Shown in pieces: positions 17,446 through 26,374 of a stretch of DNA of 47,841 bases (positions are counted from its first letter, which is position 1; each line of letters starts with the position of its first letter). The stretch covers positions 1 to 47,841 of the forward strand of contig JAJRYV010000122.1 of NCBI GenBank assembly GCA_024275575.1, read 5' to 3'. A model generated the notes under the pieces. That model worked only from the letters and a program-made list of their open reading frames with translations. It did no database searches and had not been told where the DNA came from. Source of the stretch: a bacterium (GTDB lineage: Bacteria; Zhuqueibacterota; Zhuqueibacteria; Zhuqueibacterales; Geothermadaptataceae). The position numbers were made by a program, and so were the translations under genes.

Positions 17446-19647
17446 TTAAAAAGGATTTTTTCGTCGATTTTTGTTGGAACATAAGATTTTGTATTTGCCG
17501 TTTTTCCAGTTTCCCAGATCCGAACAGTACCATTTTGAGAACCGCCTGTCCGATGGGCCGCCGGCAAGATTGCTGTGGATTTCGTCGGTGGCGAGATCAC
17601 TGGCCATACGCAACGAAGGAAGGAAGGTGGTGACACGACCGGCACTGCGGTAAATCTGTCCCTGACTGATGGTGGCGCGGTTACCAATGGCGGCTACCGG
17701 GCCGCGATCAAAGCCGAGGAATTTAGGTAGCTTGCCGCCGAAAAGCATGTTTGTCATGGTGAATTGCTGTACATCTCCCCAAGTTTTGGGTTGCACCTGC
17801 AATGCCTTTTCAGCGGCGATTTTATAAATTTCTTCACGACTGCGCCCGCCGAACCACGCAGACTTTTCGGCTAAAAGAATGCGGTCAAAGTTTTCGTAGA
17901 AATCATTGAAAGTTCCGGTTTCCTCCTGTAAATAATCGATGATATCCGTCCCGAAGCCTGACTCACCAAAAACCTGCCGGTACAGTTCTTTATAAAATCG
18001 TTCGAAAAGAAATGCCCCTTTTGAATTCAAATCATAATGCAAATCCCAGTCGTGCAAGATTTTCCCGCTTGCAGAATCCGGCAGAAGCGGTCGCAAAATA
18101 TCTATGAAATACTGTGCTTGCAACGAGTAAACATCGTAGTGCATTGTGCACATATCTTCCACCGTCGCCTGGTTTTTGGTCTGCAGCAACGCATTGATGC
18201 GGTCGTATCGGTACGGTCCCATGGGCATGTTGACGGGTTTGGCGATGCTCAAATCATTAAAGTTGTTGTTGGCGGTGGCGAAAAAACCTTTTTCGGGATT
18301 GATACAGCGCGGCATTTCTTCCACTTTGTAAAATCCCTGCCAGTTATTTTCTTTTTTCCAGCCGGGCAAAGGCACGAAACCACTGACGCCATCTCGCCGT
18401 TTCGGCGCCAAACCAGACATCTGAAAACCAATATTATCTTGCTGATCGGCAAAAAGAAAACTCCAGCCGGTTTCAATTTCCCCCAATGTATTCATACCAT
18501 CTTCAACTGAGCGAATATCCCATATTTTTAAGAACGAAGTAAGTGTTTGTCCGCCGGAATCGGCTGCGGCCCAGCGAGTTGCCAGCAAATAGGCTTCATC
18601 AGCCGGATCGCCGTCGAGAGTGCCGTGTTCATTTTCATAGAAGATGACTTCAACCGGTTTCTTTTTCTTCCTTTTAATTGTCTCTTTTCTTTCAGCAAAC
18701 TCATTCCACGAATCATTTTCTTCACGATAATATTTTCCGTCTTTGCATTTTTCAACCCACGAATCAACGGAGTCGATAAAAGAATAGGTTACCGCCCAGG
18801 CTAATTCAGGAGTGCGACCGCTCAACACACCGGGAAAACCGGGCATGGTGCCACCCATGAGGTAGCGGCCCTCAGACTTCATCACCAGCTCGCACCAGAC
18901 ATTGGGCAAGCGGTTGGTTTCGAGGTGGGGATCATTGGAAATGACCGGTTTTCCCGACCTGGTTTTTTTACCGGAAAGCACCCAGTTGTTGGAAGCCATC
19001 ATACGCGGCACGACGATATTCCACAATTTTTCCGGCGGGATGATGCGTTCTTCCAGTTTGACTTTCTTCAGCAATTCAATATCAAGTCCACCAAGAATTT
19101 TGGGGAAAAGCTCGTGCAGCTTTTCTTCCGGCACACCGGCCTGCACCATTTCAACAAAAAAGCGTTCCATCTCAGCCTGCGATTGCACCAGTGTCAGATA
19201 TCCGATCATGCGTGAGATGAGCATGCTGTCCTCTGTACGCCATTTTTCAGGATGGTAGCCCATGAGTTTGAACTCCCACGGTACACGTTTGGCGAATGCA
19301 GTGTTGATACCGTCGCAATAGGCACTGAGACTGGCTTTTGTATCTTGTACCAGCTTTTCGACCTGTGCGCCTGTGCCGCCCTGCCAGTTCATTTTGCGAA
19401 AGAATTTATCGATTTGCAGAGTTTCATCACTGGCATCGAGCAATTCGCAGGCGCGGCCCTGGCCGAGAATGCGCATGAGAAGTAATTGCAGCCCGCGGTC
19501 CATCGCGTGGACATAACCTTGCCCCCAGTACATGTCAAATTTATTATCCGCTTCAATGTGCGGCACACCGTTTTTGTCTCGCCAAATATTTACGCCTGCC
19601 TTCATGGGATATCCTGTTTGTAGATTCGGTCGTATTTTTTTTCTCAT
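17446..19647 (-). CDS. Penicillin acylase family (Ntn-hydrolase) amidase
   Basis: The 733-residue protein belongs to the penicillin G acylase/aculeacin acylase family, self-processing N-terminal nucleophile amidases. The first block (VNIWRDKNGVPHIEA and GYVHAMDRGLQL) and the nucleophile region (MASNNWVLSGKKTRSGKPV, then SNDPHL) are typical; Ser219 would become the N-terminal nucleophile of the beta chain after autocleavage. The C-terminus (NLAGGPSDRRF, then LGNWKNGKYKIL) fits the family, so it is complete. Unlike most homologues it has no signal peptide: the N-terminus is basic and then enters the first domain. An ATG at 19603-19605 preceded by AGGA may be the true start. Acylated amines such as N-acyl homoserine lactones are possible substrates. 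Confidence 0.88.
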   Translation of the reverse strand: MRKKIRPNLQTGYPMKAGVNIWRDKNGVPHIEADNKFDMYWGQGYVHAMDRGLQLLLMRILGQGRACELLDASDETLQIDKFFRKMNWQGGTGAQVEKLVQDTKASLSAYCDGINTAFAKRVPWEFKLMGYHPEKWRTEDSMLISRMIGYLTLVQSQAEMERFFVEMVQAGVPEEKLHELFPKILGGLDIELLKKVKLEERIIPPEKLWNIVVPRMMASNNWVLSGKKTRSGKPVISNDPHLETNRLPNVWCELVMKSEGRYLMGGTMPGFPGVLSGRTPELAWAVTYSFIDSVDSWVEKCKDGKYYREENDSWNEFAERKETIKRKKKKPVEVIFYENEHGTLDGDPADEAYLLATRWAAADSGGQTLTSFLKIWDIRSVEDGMNTLGEIETGWSFLFADQQDNIGFQMSGLAPKRRDGVSGFVPLPGWKKENNWQGFYKVEEMPRCINPEKGFFATANNNFNDLSIAKPVNMPMGPYRYDRINALLQTKNQATVEDMCTMHYDVYSLQAQYFIDILRPLLPDSASGKILHDWDLHYDLNSKGAFLFERFYKELYRQVFGESGFGTDIIDYLQEETGTFNDFYENFDRILLAEKSAWFGGRSREEIYKIAAEKALQVQPKTWGDVQQFTMTNMLFGGKLPKFLGFDRGPVAAIGNRATISQGQIYRSAGRVTTFLPSLRMASDLATDEIHSNLAGGPSDRRFSKWYCSDLGNWKNGKYKILCSNKNRRKNPF

Positions 19648-19958
19648 TTGGGTTTAAAGTCTGTGAAATAGAGCGAAAATATCCCGCTAAACGCACGGTA
19701 TACTGTCCTCGGCGGGATGCCTTCAAACTTTGTATATGACTGAACAAATATCTGTTTTAAGCTTAGATAAAATCAAAGTAAAACACAAGTGGAACAGAAC
19801 GAAATTTCAGATGTTTACGCAATCCATTGAAATTTTACCGGCATTTATTTTGTTTTTGACCAATAATGTATTTGTTGCGAATTGAAGGAAAAATTATTAC
19901 ACTCGCGGCAATAAAAATGGAATGAAAATAATTTTTCTGAAAAATACAGGAGTAAAAG
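19648..19958. other. Divergent intergenic region, about 310 bp
   Basis: A+T-rich DNA between the minus-strand acylase and the plus-strand Fe-S carrier; it should contain promoters for both. I see no RNA gene, repeat or convincing open frame. Confidence 0.4.
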
Positions 19959-20276
19959 ATGATAGCAATAACAGATATAGCAGCAGAAGAAATAAACAAA
20001 ATTCTGTTGCAGGAAAAAGATGAGAGATTGAAGCTGCGTATTGGTGTGCAGGGTGGCGGCTGCTCCGGGTTGACCTTTTTCCTCAATCTGGATAGGGAAA
20101 ACGGTCAATACGATAAAGACCTGACTGTGAACGACATCCCGGTGCGAGTAGACGCCAAAAGTGCTCATTACCTGGAAGGCGCAAAAATAGATTACATCAA
20201 CGGGCCGCAAGGCGCCGGTTTTGTCTTCGATAACCCCAATGTGCAGCGATCATGCGCTTGTGGTTCATCGAATTAA
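19959..20276 (+). CDS. A-type iron-sulfur carrier protein (IscA/ErpA/HesB family)
   Basis: The 105-residue protein has the three conserved cysteines of A-type carriers (Cys35 in GGGCSG, Cys99 and Cys101 in SCACGSS) plus the GAGFVFDNPN segment. Such proteins hold and deliver Fe-S clusters to apo-enzymes in the cytosol. The length is normal. AGGAG lies before the ATG and a terminator follows 12 bp after the stop, so it is monocistronic. Other Fe-S genes in the window (Mrp and cysteine desulfurase) lie 24 kb away. Which subtype (IscA, ErpA or SufA) cannot be told. Confidence 0.93.
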   Translation: MIAITDIAAEEINKILLQEKDERLKLRIGVQGGGCSGLTFFLNLDRENGQYDKDLTVNDIPVRVDAKSAHYLEGAKIDYINGPQGAGFVFDNPNVQRSCACGSSN

Positions 20277-20288
20277 ATGTAGATTATT

Positions 20289-20318
20289 AAAAAAGCTCTG
20301 TAAATCGGGGCTTTTTTT
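20289..20318 (+). terminator. Rho-independent terminator after the Fe-S carrier gene
   Basis: AAAAAAGCTC pairs imperfectly with GGGGCTTTTTTT around an eight-base loop, giving an A/U-flanked hairpin with a T tract. Confidence 0.7.
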
Positions 20319-20380
20319 GTAAGTACCCGTCCGGCGCAAGCTCTTGTTTTTGAAGTAATGTGCGCTGCACTTCACATGTT

Positions 20381-20735
20381 TTATGCGAAGAATTTGTAAA
20401 GTGTTGCCACTCGCGGTTTCGCAAGTGCGTCGTACATTTCAATTATCGCCGCACGGCGGGCGCCTTCGTTCGACCCGATGAAGAGATAGTTTTTTCGCCC
20501 CGACGCGAGCCGCCGGATCGCGTTTTCCACCCTGCCATTTCAGTATTTGGCCCTGACGATAGAGCGGTTGATGGCCGACAAATTTGCTGATGGCGGCATC
20601 TGCCGTCAATCCCTGGCCGGTAATGCCTTTTTCGATGGGCCGGTTGGGCCGTGCGCCGATGAGCATGCCTTCGCCATCCGCTTTTGCTTATTTCAGGCGG
20701 ATGTAGTTGTTAACTCGACACCTGTCGGAGATTAA
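20381..20735 (-). pseudogene. IS66-family transposase remnant
   Basis: Two conserved parts of IS66 TnpC survive on the minus strand. The first (about 20735-20540) has PNRPIEKGITGQGL and ISKFVGHQPLYRQGQI, preceded by an in-frame stop after NNYIRLK. The second, in another frame (about 20500-20381), reads KNYLFIGSNEGARRAAIIE and ends at TAA 20381-20383. In an intact transposase these blocks are some 150-200 residues apart; here they nearly touch, so the catalytic centre has been deleted. No terminal inverted repeats or TnpA/TnpB genes were seen. The identification is from well-known family sequence patterns. Confidence 0.82.
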
Positions 20736-20780
20736 GGAGATTAATGATAACATCAATAAAAACAGTGATATCATCGCTCC

Positions 20781-22094
20781 TTAGCGAATCAACAACATTT
20801 TCTTCATTTTTACAAATTCGCCCGCTTTTATGTTATAAAAATAAACACCGGTATTCGCCGGTAAACCGCTGCGCAATTTTCCATCCCAACGCACCGAAAA
20901 GTACCCGGGCATTTGCAATTCATCAATCAGCGTGGCGATTTCTTTTCCGAGCACGTCATAAATTTTTAATTGCACCTGTGATTCGCGGGCAAGCCGGTAG
21001 GAGATAGTCGTCGCCGGATTGAAGGGGTTGGGATAATTCTGGCTCAAATGATAATCTTCCGACGAACTTCTGCCGGCGTTTTCAGCCACAGCGGTGGAGC
21101 TGTTTGAAACACCAGGCGTGGGTTCTGAAAAATAGGCCCACTCACCACCGCCATCGGGCGTGCGGCCGAACGAAGTATCGGCCGTCTGTGCATTAAAGGT
21201 CAATGAATCGATTATGGTTATGCCGTCGTTGGCACTGAGCACTATTTGTTCACCAGCCCCGGAAAGTCTGATATCCACATGCAGTGGCCCCTGGTGCATT
21301 TCTTTGTCTGCATAAAGCAACAGGAATCCACCGCCGGCAATCGTGGTCGCCGCCGGATCGGAATCAGGGATTTGCCACTGCGCCGGATTGCTCAAATTAT
21401 CGCTGATGAACATGCCGCCGATATCCACCGCTTTGCTACCAGGATTGTAAATTTCGATCCAGTCATCAAACGGATCACCGTCTGTTGCATCTTCATCCGG
21501 ATCGACCAGCGAGGCGTTGTTGCTCGCAAGAAATTCATTGATAAAAAGGTTAGCGGTTTTCAATGTACCGTTTGAGGCGTTCGGCGTCGGTTCGATGAAA
21601 AATCGCCACACCGGCCCGCCATCGATGGTGCGACCGAAGGAGGTGTCCGCATCCTGCCCTTTGTAAGTCAGGGAATCGAGCACGGTAACGCCGTCGGCTG
21701 CGGTGAGACCGATCTGCTCACCACCGCTTGAAAGCTTGAAATCCAGGTGCAGCACACCCTGATGCGTTTCTCTATCTGCAAAAAGCACGAGGAAACCGGC
21801 AGGGGGAATAGTCGTTTTGGCCGGCTGCGTTGCAGGAATGCGGTAGAGCAGTAGGTTGGTTAAATCATCGGTGAGATACATGCCGCCGATATCCACCGCT
21901 TCGCCACCCGGATTGTAAATTTCGATCCAGTCTTCCTGCGGATCGCCATCGTTGAAATCTTCGTCGGGATCGACGAGTGAAACAACATTTTTGGCAACGA
22001 ATTCATTGATATATAAATTCTGCGCCTGCGCAGTTGAGAGCAGCAAGAGCCAAAAACATAACCCGGTTATTTGAAACAATGTCCTTGGTTTCAT
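20781..22094 (-). CDS. Secreted protein with two lamin-tail domains and a type IX-like sorting domain
   Basis: The 437-residue protein has a signal peptide (1-24, TAQAQ), two near-identical lamin-tail (LTD) domains starting at residues 27 (LYINEFVAKN) and 183 (LFINEFLASN), and a C-terminal sorting module (about 352-437) with NYPNPFNP, LKIYDVLGKEIATL and a KMKKMLLIR tail. Each LTD unit has DPDEDxxDGDPxxDWIEIYNPG. The units repeat with a period of 156 residues (468 bp) and are also similar in DNA. Such modules are exported by the type IX system or an analogue and displayed or released. The role is unknown; LTD domains often occur in adhesive or nuclease-associated surface proteins. AGGAGG precedes the ATG. 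Confidence 0.88.
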   Translation of the reverse strand: MKPRTLFQITGLCFWLLLLSTAQAQNLYINEFVAKNVVSLVDPDEDFNDGDPQEDWIEIYNPGGEAVDIGGMYLTDDLTNLLLYRIPATQPAKTTIPPAGFLVLFADRETHQGVLHLDFKLSSGGEQIGLTAADGVTVLDSLTYKGQDADTSFGRTIDGGPVWRFFIEPTPNASNGTLKTANLFINEFLASNNASLVDPDEDATDGDPFDDWIEIYNPGSKAVDIGGMFISDNLSNPAQWQIPDSDPAATTIAGGGFLLLYADKEMHQGPLHVDIRLSGAGEQIVLSANDGITIIDSLTFNAQTADTSFGRTPDGGGEWAYFSEPTPGVSNSSTAVAENAGRSSSEDYHLSQNYPNPFNPATTISYRLARESQVQLKIYDVLGKEIATLIDELQMPGYFSVRWDGKLRSGLPANTGVYFYNIKAGEFVKMKKMLLIR

Positions 22095-22150
22095 CTTGCC
22101 TCCTTGTTTTTAAGGTAAACCGGTAGCCTGATCTATTTTTATAATACTTA

Positions 22151-22219
22151 ATCCATTGATATGCCCGGGTTCAACCTGATTTAAAGTTATCTGCGTTTAA
22201 TCTGGGTGAATCCGGGGCT
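22151..22219. repeat. Degenerate dispersed palindrome, copy 1
   Basis: The element begins ATTGATATGCCCGGGTTCAA and ends with GGTGAATCCGGGGCT, an imperfect inverted repeat. It matches the element at 36091-36149 (CACTGATATGCACGGATCAA and GTGTGAATCCGTGGCT), apart from an internal insertion. Elements of this 'gccacggattcacacggat' type are scattered between genes in many bacteria. Here it lies between a secreted-protein gene and the CYTH gene. Confidence 0.5.
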
Positions 22220-22282
22220 ATAATTATTCATTCGAGTGATGTCTCTGTGCATTATCCCGGGTAGATATATTGTCTCTTCCGA

Positions 22283-22747
22283 TCACCATGCCGAAAAAGG
22301 ATTTTTTACCAGATTGGCGTTGAAATAGCGAGGGTCGTCTGAAACCTCTTTTCCGACCCATGCCGGCCGCGCAAACTGCTGATTCTCGGTTCTCAGCTCA
22401 ATCTCGGCGATTACCAGACCCTGGTTTGCACCGGCAAACTCATCAATTTCCCAGAGATGACCTGCGTATTCTATATTATAGCGTGTCTTTTCGATGATCG
22501 CACCGCTGCAGCAGGTGTTGAGCAATTCTTCGGCATCGGCAAGGGGGATTTTGTATTCAAATTCCTGTCGTGCGAGCTGTGTCACCCGTCTTTTGATGGT
22601 TAAAAAAGCATGATTACCGCACATTCGTACGCGCACGACACGGTCGCTGCCGCCGCAGATATAACCTTGCCGGTAAAGCGTTCCACCCCCCGCTTGCCGC
22701 CAGGAATCATCTTTGACTAAAAATTTTCTTTCAATTTCTTTGGCCAC
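22283..22747 (-). CDS. CYTH-domain (triphosphate tunnel metalloenzyme) protein
   Basis: The 154-residue protein carries the CYTH signature EIERKFLV at residues 4-11, followed by alternating charged strands (VVRVRMCGNHAFLTIKRR, RQEFEYKIPL, EKTRYNIEY, WEIDEF and IAEIELR) typical of the eight-stranded tunnel. Family members hydrolyse inorganic triphosphate or act as adenylate cyclases or thiamine triphosphatases; the substrate is undetermined. The start is GTG at 22747, chosen because GGGAG stands six bases before it. It ends near the secreted-protein gene and lies downstream of the B12 operon on the same strand with a 134-bp gap, so read-through from that operon is possible. Confidence 0.88.
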   Translation of the reverse strand: MAKEIERKFLVKDDSWRQAGGGTLYRQGYICGGSDRVVRVRMCGNHAFLTIKRRVTQLARQEFEYKIPLADAEELLNTCCSGAIIEKTRYNIEYAGHLWEIDEFAGANQGLVIAEIELRTENQQFARPAWVGKEVSDDPRYFNANLVKNPFSAW

Positions 22748-22881
22748 GAAAGCTCCCGGAGATTGTCTCGATAAATTAAGTTAAACTAAAAATAAGAATC
22801 CTGCAGATAATTGTTCTGCCAAAATATTAAATTGTGCGCTCCAAAGCTATCTCTTTTTGCAGATGTTTTGCAAATAAAGCA

Positions 22882-25269
22882 TTAACGTGTACGCACGAGC
22901 ATCGTTTTAAACTCGATCTGTTTTTCGCTTTTTAATCGATAAAAATAGAGACCGCTGGAGACGGTACGACCGAAACGATCACGCCCGCCCCACTTCCGGC
23001 TGTGCATGCCTGTTGCCAGCACACCATCGAAAAGTTTGGCGACTAACTGCCCGCGGATATTGTAAATCTTCAGCGTAATATGCCCGCTTTCAGCGAGGTG
23101 GAATTCGATCTGTGTCGTCCGGCGTCCGCTTTGCGTGAGCTCGAACGGATTGGGATAGTTTTGCGCTAATGCCAAAGTTGCCGGCATGCGGGTTTCGCTG
23201 CTCGTTTTCACATCAGTGATCGTGGTTTGCATGACGAAAATAGTCGAGTCCTCAGCAAAACCGCTGAAACCTGCATTAGCGATGAAGAGTTTATCGGCGA
23301 CCAGCAGCAAGTCTTCGGGTTTTTGCCCAACCGGTATTATTTCTTCTAATTTGAGCGCGGTGAGATCGAAAGTGCGCACATCGTTGTTGAATGTGGAGAC
23401 GAAACCCATATGGTTTTGAATCGCCACCTGCCGTGGGCCGTCCCAGCCGGTTGTGCCCACTACCAATTGGCCGGCATACGTCCAGCTTTCAATATCGAGA
23501 ACCTGCACCGTGTGGCTACCGTTAACGGCGATGTAAATTTTGCCGTCTGCTTGTGTCAAACCGTTTGCCGTATCGCCAAGCGGTTTCCCGGCGATTGGTG
23601 CAAAAATATCCGTCGCCGCTTCAAAAGTCGTCAGCGAAGCCTGATTGGCGTTGTAAAAACCCTCGTTGAGCACGTACCAGCGTATGGCGCCCGGCACGAC
23701 TGGTGAAGGCATAGCTATTGCCTGACGCGGCAAAATGCCACAGGATATTTGTGCCATAATTTCCTGCGTCACCGGATCGATGAGGAAAAATTTGCCTCGA
23801 TTGCCATCAAAAACCGCCGTTGTTGCCCATATTTGATCGGCGGCAGCGTCGTAACCCAAAGCGTAAATTTTGTTTCCCAGAGCCGGTTCAGCGAGTAAAA
23901 GTGAGTCCTGTGTGAGATGAAAAGATTTCCCGTCGATTTGGCTGATACGATCGGGATTCGATTGCCGCAGTAGTAATTGCGGGCTATTGTTTTTCGGCAT
24001 TAACGCCAGGTTACCGGCGAAATCGCTGAAAGTAATTTTTGCGATAATTTCACGGCGGGCGGGGTCGATTTTAAAAAGCGCCGCCGGTGTCTCTCCGGCC
24101 TGCAACCGGCCGTCGAAATTCATATCCCTGCCTTCGGAAAGCGCATAGAGCCGGTTATCTTCTGCGAGAAAAATATCCAGCGTGCGCAGGCCGGTAACGA
24201 TCGTATCGACGACAGTTTTACTGGTGAGGTCGATGACGAAAATCGTCGAATCTGCAGCAAAACCGGTAAAGCCGCCATTAGCGACGAAAAGCATGTTGCC
24301 GAATACCGCCATGCGCTCCGGCTTTTGCCCGACGGCGAGGCTGTCGGTGATTTGCAGGGTGCGAATATCAAAAATCCGCACATCATTTTTGTAAGTCGTC
24401 ACAGCGGCGCTGCTATCGCCGGGCAGCATGAGGATACGGCGCGGGCCTTGATCTTTCAGCGTGCGCATATCAACCATGCCGGTTCGCATTTCTTTTTGTA
24501 AATCGAAAATCTGCACGCTGTGAGAGCCGTTAAGCACGACGAATAACCGATCGCCGTGGCACAGCAGGTCGTTTCCCGTATCGCCAAGCTCGACCCCGGC
24601 GATGTTTTGCGAAAAATTCTCCTGCACATTGAGGTAACTCAAAGTGGCATTGTTGGCGTTGAAAATCCCCTCATTGATCATTAAAATTCCGGTGGAGCGA
24701 GTGCGATCATTGAAAAAAGCCACAGCATCGCTGGCGCCGGGACCTGTTCGCATCGCATGTTGGAGTTTGCCGTTTTCAGTCATTATTCGCGCTTCGCCAG
24801 TGCCGCTGTAACCGCCTGTGCCGATGATGAGCCGGCCTCTTAACCGGTCGATGCTGAGTTCAATCTGTTTGAAATTTTCACCGCTTGCAGTGTTTTCCAA
24901 AATAAATGTATCGATTTTCGTCGTCAGTGTCTGTGTATCAAATGTACTGATGCGCATGGGTTTTGCCTGCACAAAATAGCCGGTTTCTCCTGAAACGGCG
25001 AGCTTGCCGATCGCGGTGCTGAAAGAGCGTTTTGCGAGAATTTCATGCGTCTGCGGGTCGATGCGAAAAAGTGTACCCGCAGTTTCGCCGGCGGTGGAAT
25101 CCGTGAGCCAGTCGAAATTGAGATCACGCCCCTGCGACAGAGCGATCACTGCGCCGGAGTGGTCGAGAGCCAAATCTGCAGTTTGCAAACCGACGGCAAT
25201 GGTATCGATAATTTGAGCTGTCAGATTTACAGCGGTAAAAAAAAGAAAAACGGTCAATGTTTTTTTCAC
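22882..25269 (-). CDS. Tandem double BtuG-like beta-propeller with sorting domain
   Basis: This 795-residue secreted protein has a signal peptide (1-19) and two homologous propeller units, about residues 22-354 and 355-695. Both begin VGLQTADLAL/TGLRTLDIFL, then ALSQGRDLNFD/ALSEGRDMNFD, and share an NEGxxNxNxAxL stretch, a GDTGN/GDTAN turn, an LNGSH/VNGSH xVQ motif and a GQKPE motif. These are the marks of the YncE/DUF5074 family that includes BtuG, the surface protein that hands cobalamin to BtuB in Bacteroides. A C-terminal sorting module (about 700-795, NYPNPFEL, LKIYNIRGQLVAKLF and a basic tail) follows. It starts with GTG behind GGAG, 19 bp after the lipoprotein gene. I infer B12 capture; each unit probably forms one seven-bladed propeller. 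Confidence 0.85.
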   Translation of the reverse strand: MKKTLTVFLFFTAVNLTAQIIDTIAVGLQTADLALDHSGAVIALSQGRDLNFDWLTDSTAGETAGTLFRIDPQTHEILAKRSFSTAIGKLAVSGETGYFVQAKPMRISTFDTQTLTTKIDTFILENTASGENFKQIELSIDRLRGRLIIGTGGYSGTGEARIMTENGKLQHAMRTGPGASDAVAFFNDRTRSTGILMINEGIFNANNATLSYLNVQENFSQNIAGVELGDTGNDLLCHGDRLFVVLNGSHSVQIFDLQKEMRTGMVDMRTLKDQGPRRILMLPGDSSAAVTTYKNDVRIFDIRTLQITDSLAVGQKPERMAVFGNMLFVANGGFTGFAADSTIFVIDLTSKTVVDTIVTGLRTLDIFLAEDNRLYALSEGRDMNFDGRLQAGETPAALFKIDPARREIIAKITFSDFAGNLALMPKNNSPQLLLRQSNPDRISQIDGKSFHLTQDSLLLAEPALGNKIYALGYDAAADQIWATTAVFDGNRGKFFLIDPVTQEIMAQISCGILPRQAIAMPSPVVPGAIRWYVLNEGFYNANQASLTTFEAATDIFAPIAGKPLGDTANGLTQADGKIYIAVNGSHTVQVLDIESWTYAGQLVVGTTGWDGPRQVAIQNHMGFVSTFNNDVRTFDLTALKLEEIIPVGQKPEDLLLVADKLFIANAGFSGFAEDSTIFVMQTTITDVKTSSETRMPATLALAQNYPNPFELTQSGRRTTQIEFHLAESGHITLKIYNIRGQLVAKLFDGVLATGMHSRKWGGRDRFGRTVSSGLYFYRLKSEKQIEFKTMLVRTR

Positions 25270-25288
25270 TTTTGTTCTCCAAAAATTT

Positions 25289-26374
25289 TTATTGAATTAA
25301 AATTGCACCGGGCAGAATGCGCGTCGCGAAGCGAAACTTCTCCCGGCCGGAAAGATCGAAGCAGACGACTTCACCATTTGTGGTGAAATTCCGGGCGTTG
25401 CTGACGAATAGCTCACCCCGTTGCAGGTTAAAAGCGATGGCATAAAAATAATTGTCCCCTGAAAGAGCAGTACGCGGGATAAAATCAAGCCGTAAAATTA
25501 GACGCATCGACAAAGAAACTGTAACGATAGCGCTGTCGGTGATCACATAAGCGGCGCCGTTTTGATCGAAGGTAAAATCACGCGGGTGGTGCGGGATTAA
25601 AATCGTATCGAGCACGGCGAAACGCGCCGGGTCGAAAACGACGATGCCGGATGGTTTTTCAGCCATCCAGGAGCCGCTGCCGCCGATATACAGCAACCCG
25701 TCGGGCCCTATATGCATGCTGTTGCAGTTGGGCAAAATGGGAATCCGGCCGATTTCCGTTCTGTCATCGCGCTTGATAATACTCAAAGTGCCGGCGCCGG
25801 TTTCTGCTGCGCGAATATCGCCGAGACCGCTATTGGTGACGAAGATAAAACCTGCTGCAGCGACGATGCTTTCGGGCGCCGGGCCGATGGATATTTCATC
25901 GGTTATACGGCCATTTTCGAGATTGATACGCAGTACGGCATCGGTATAAAGTGCGGTGACGTAAGCGATAGAATCGTCGACGACAATCATATTGCGCGGA
26001 CTGGGATTCCCCGGCAGCAGGATGCGCCCCAGGCTGGTCAAATCGTGACGATCGACAATTTCGATGGTATTTGAGCCGTTCATCACGATGTAAATACGCT
26101 CGCTCTGGACAATCCAGCTGTTGGCCGTATCGCCGAGTCGCAAGCCCGGATTCTGCTGCTGAAAAACGTTGTGCACGGTGAGGCCGCTTGCCCGGTCGTA
26201 ACGGCTGATGACGGCATTATCCCGCCCCCACAAACCTTCGTTGAGAACCAAAATGCTTTCTTCGCCTGAAATGATCTTTTGATTTTCAGGCGCTTGCGGG
26301 TTTTTCACACAGGCGAAAAAACTGCAGAGCAGGCTTTGTGCGAGCAGAATTTTGGGGGTCTTATTTTTCAGCAT
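25289..26374 (-). CDS. BtuG-like beta-propeller lipoprotein, predicted cobalamin-binding
   Basis: The 361-residue protein has a lipoprotein-type signal (hydrophobic, with Cys at FFAC about residue 21) and a single YncE/DUF5074-like propeller unit. The stretch ILVLNEGLWGRDNAVISRY, the turn LRLGDTANSW and IYIVMNGSNTIEIVD match the BtuG family pattern closely. Its ATG overlaps the end of the receptor gene by 14 bases, so the two are translationally coupled, as expected if they form a receptor-capture complex. In Bacteroides, BtuG binds B12 very tightly and passes it to BtuB; that function is transferred by family and context, and the ligand is not proven here. Confidence 0.87.
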   Translation of the reverse strand: MLKNKTPKILLAQSLLCSFFACVKNPQAPENQKIISGEESILVLNEGLWGRDNAVISRYDRASGLTVHNVFQQQNPGLRLGDTANSWIVQSERIYIVMNGSNTIEIVDRHDLTSLGRILLPGNPSPRNMIVVDDSIAYVTALYTDAVLRINLENGRITDEISIGPAPESIVAAAGFIFVTNSGLGDIRAAETGAGTLSIIKRDDRTEIGRIPILPNCNSMHIGPDGLLYIGGSGSWMAEKPSGIVVFDPARFAVLDTILIPHHPRDFTFDQNGAAYVITDSAIVTVSLSMRLILRLDFIPRTALSGDNYFYAIAFNLQRGELFVSNARNFTTNGEVVCFDLSGREKFRFATRILPGAILIQ

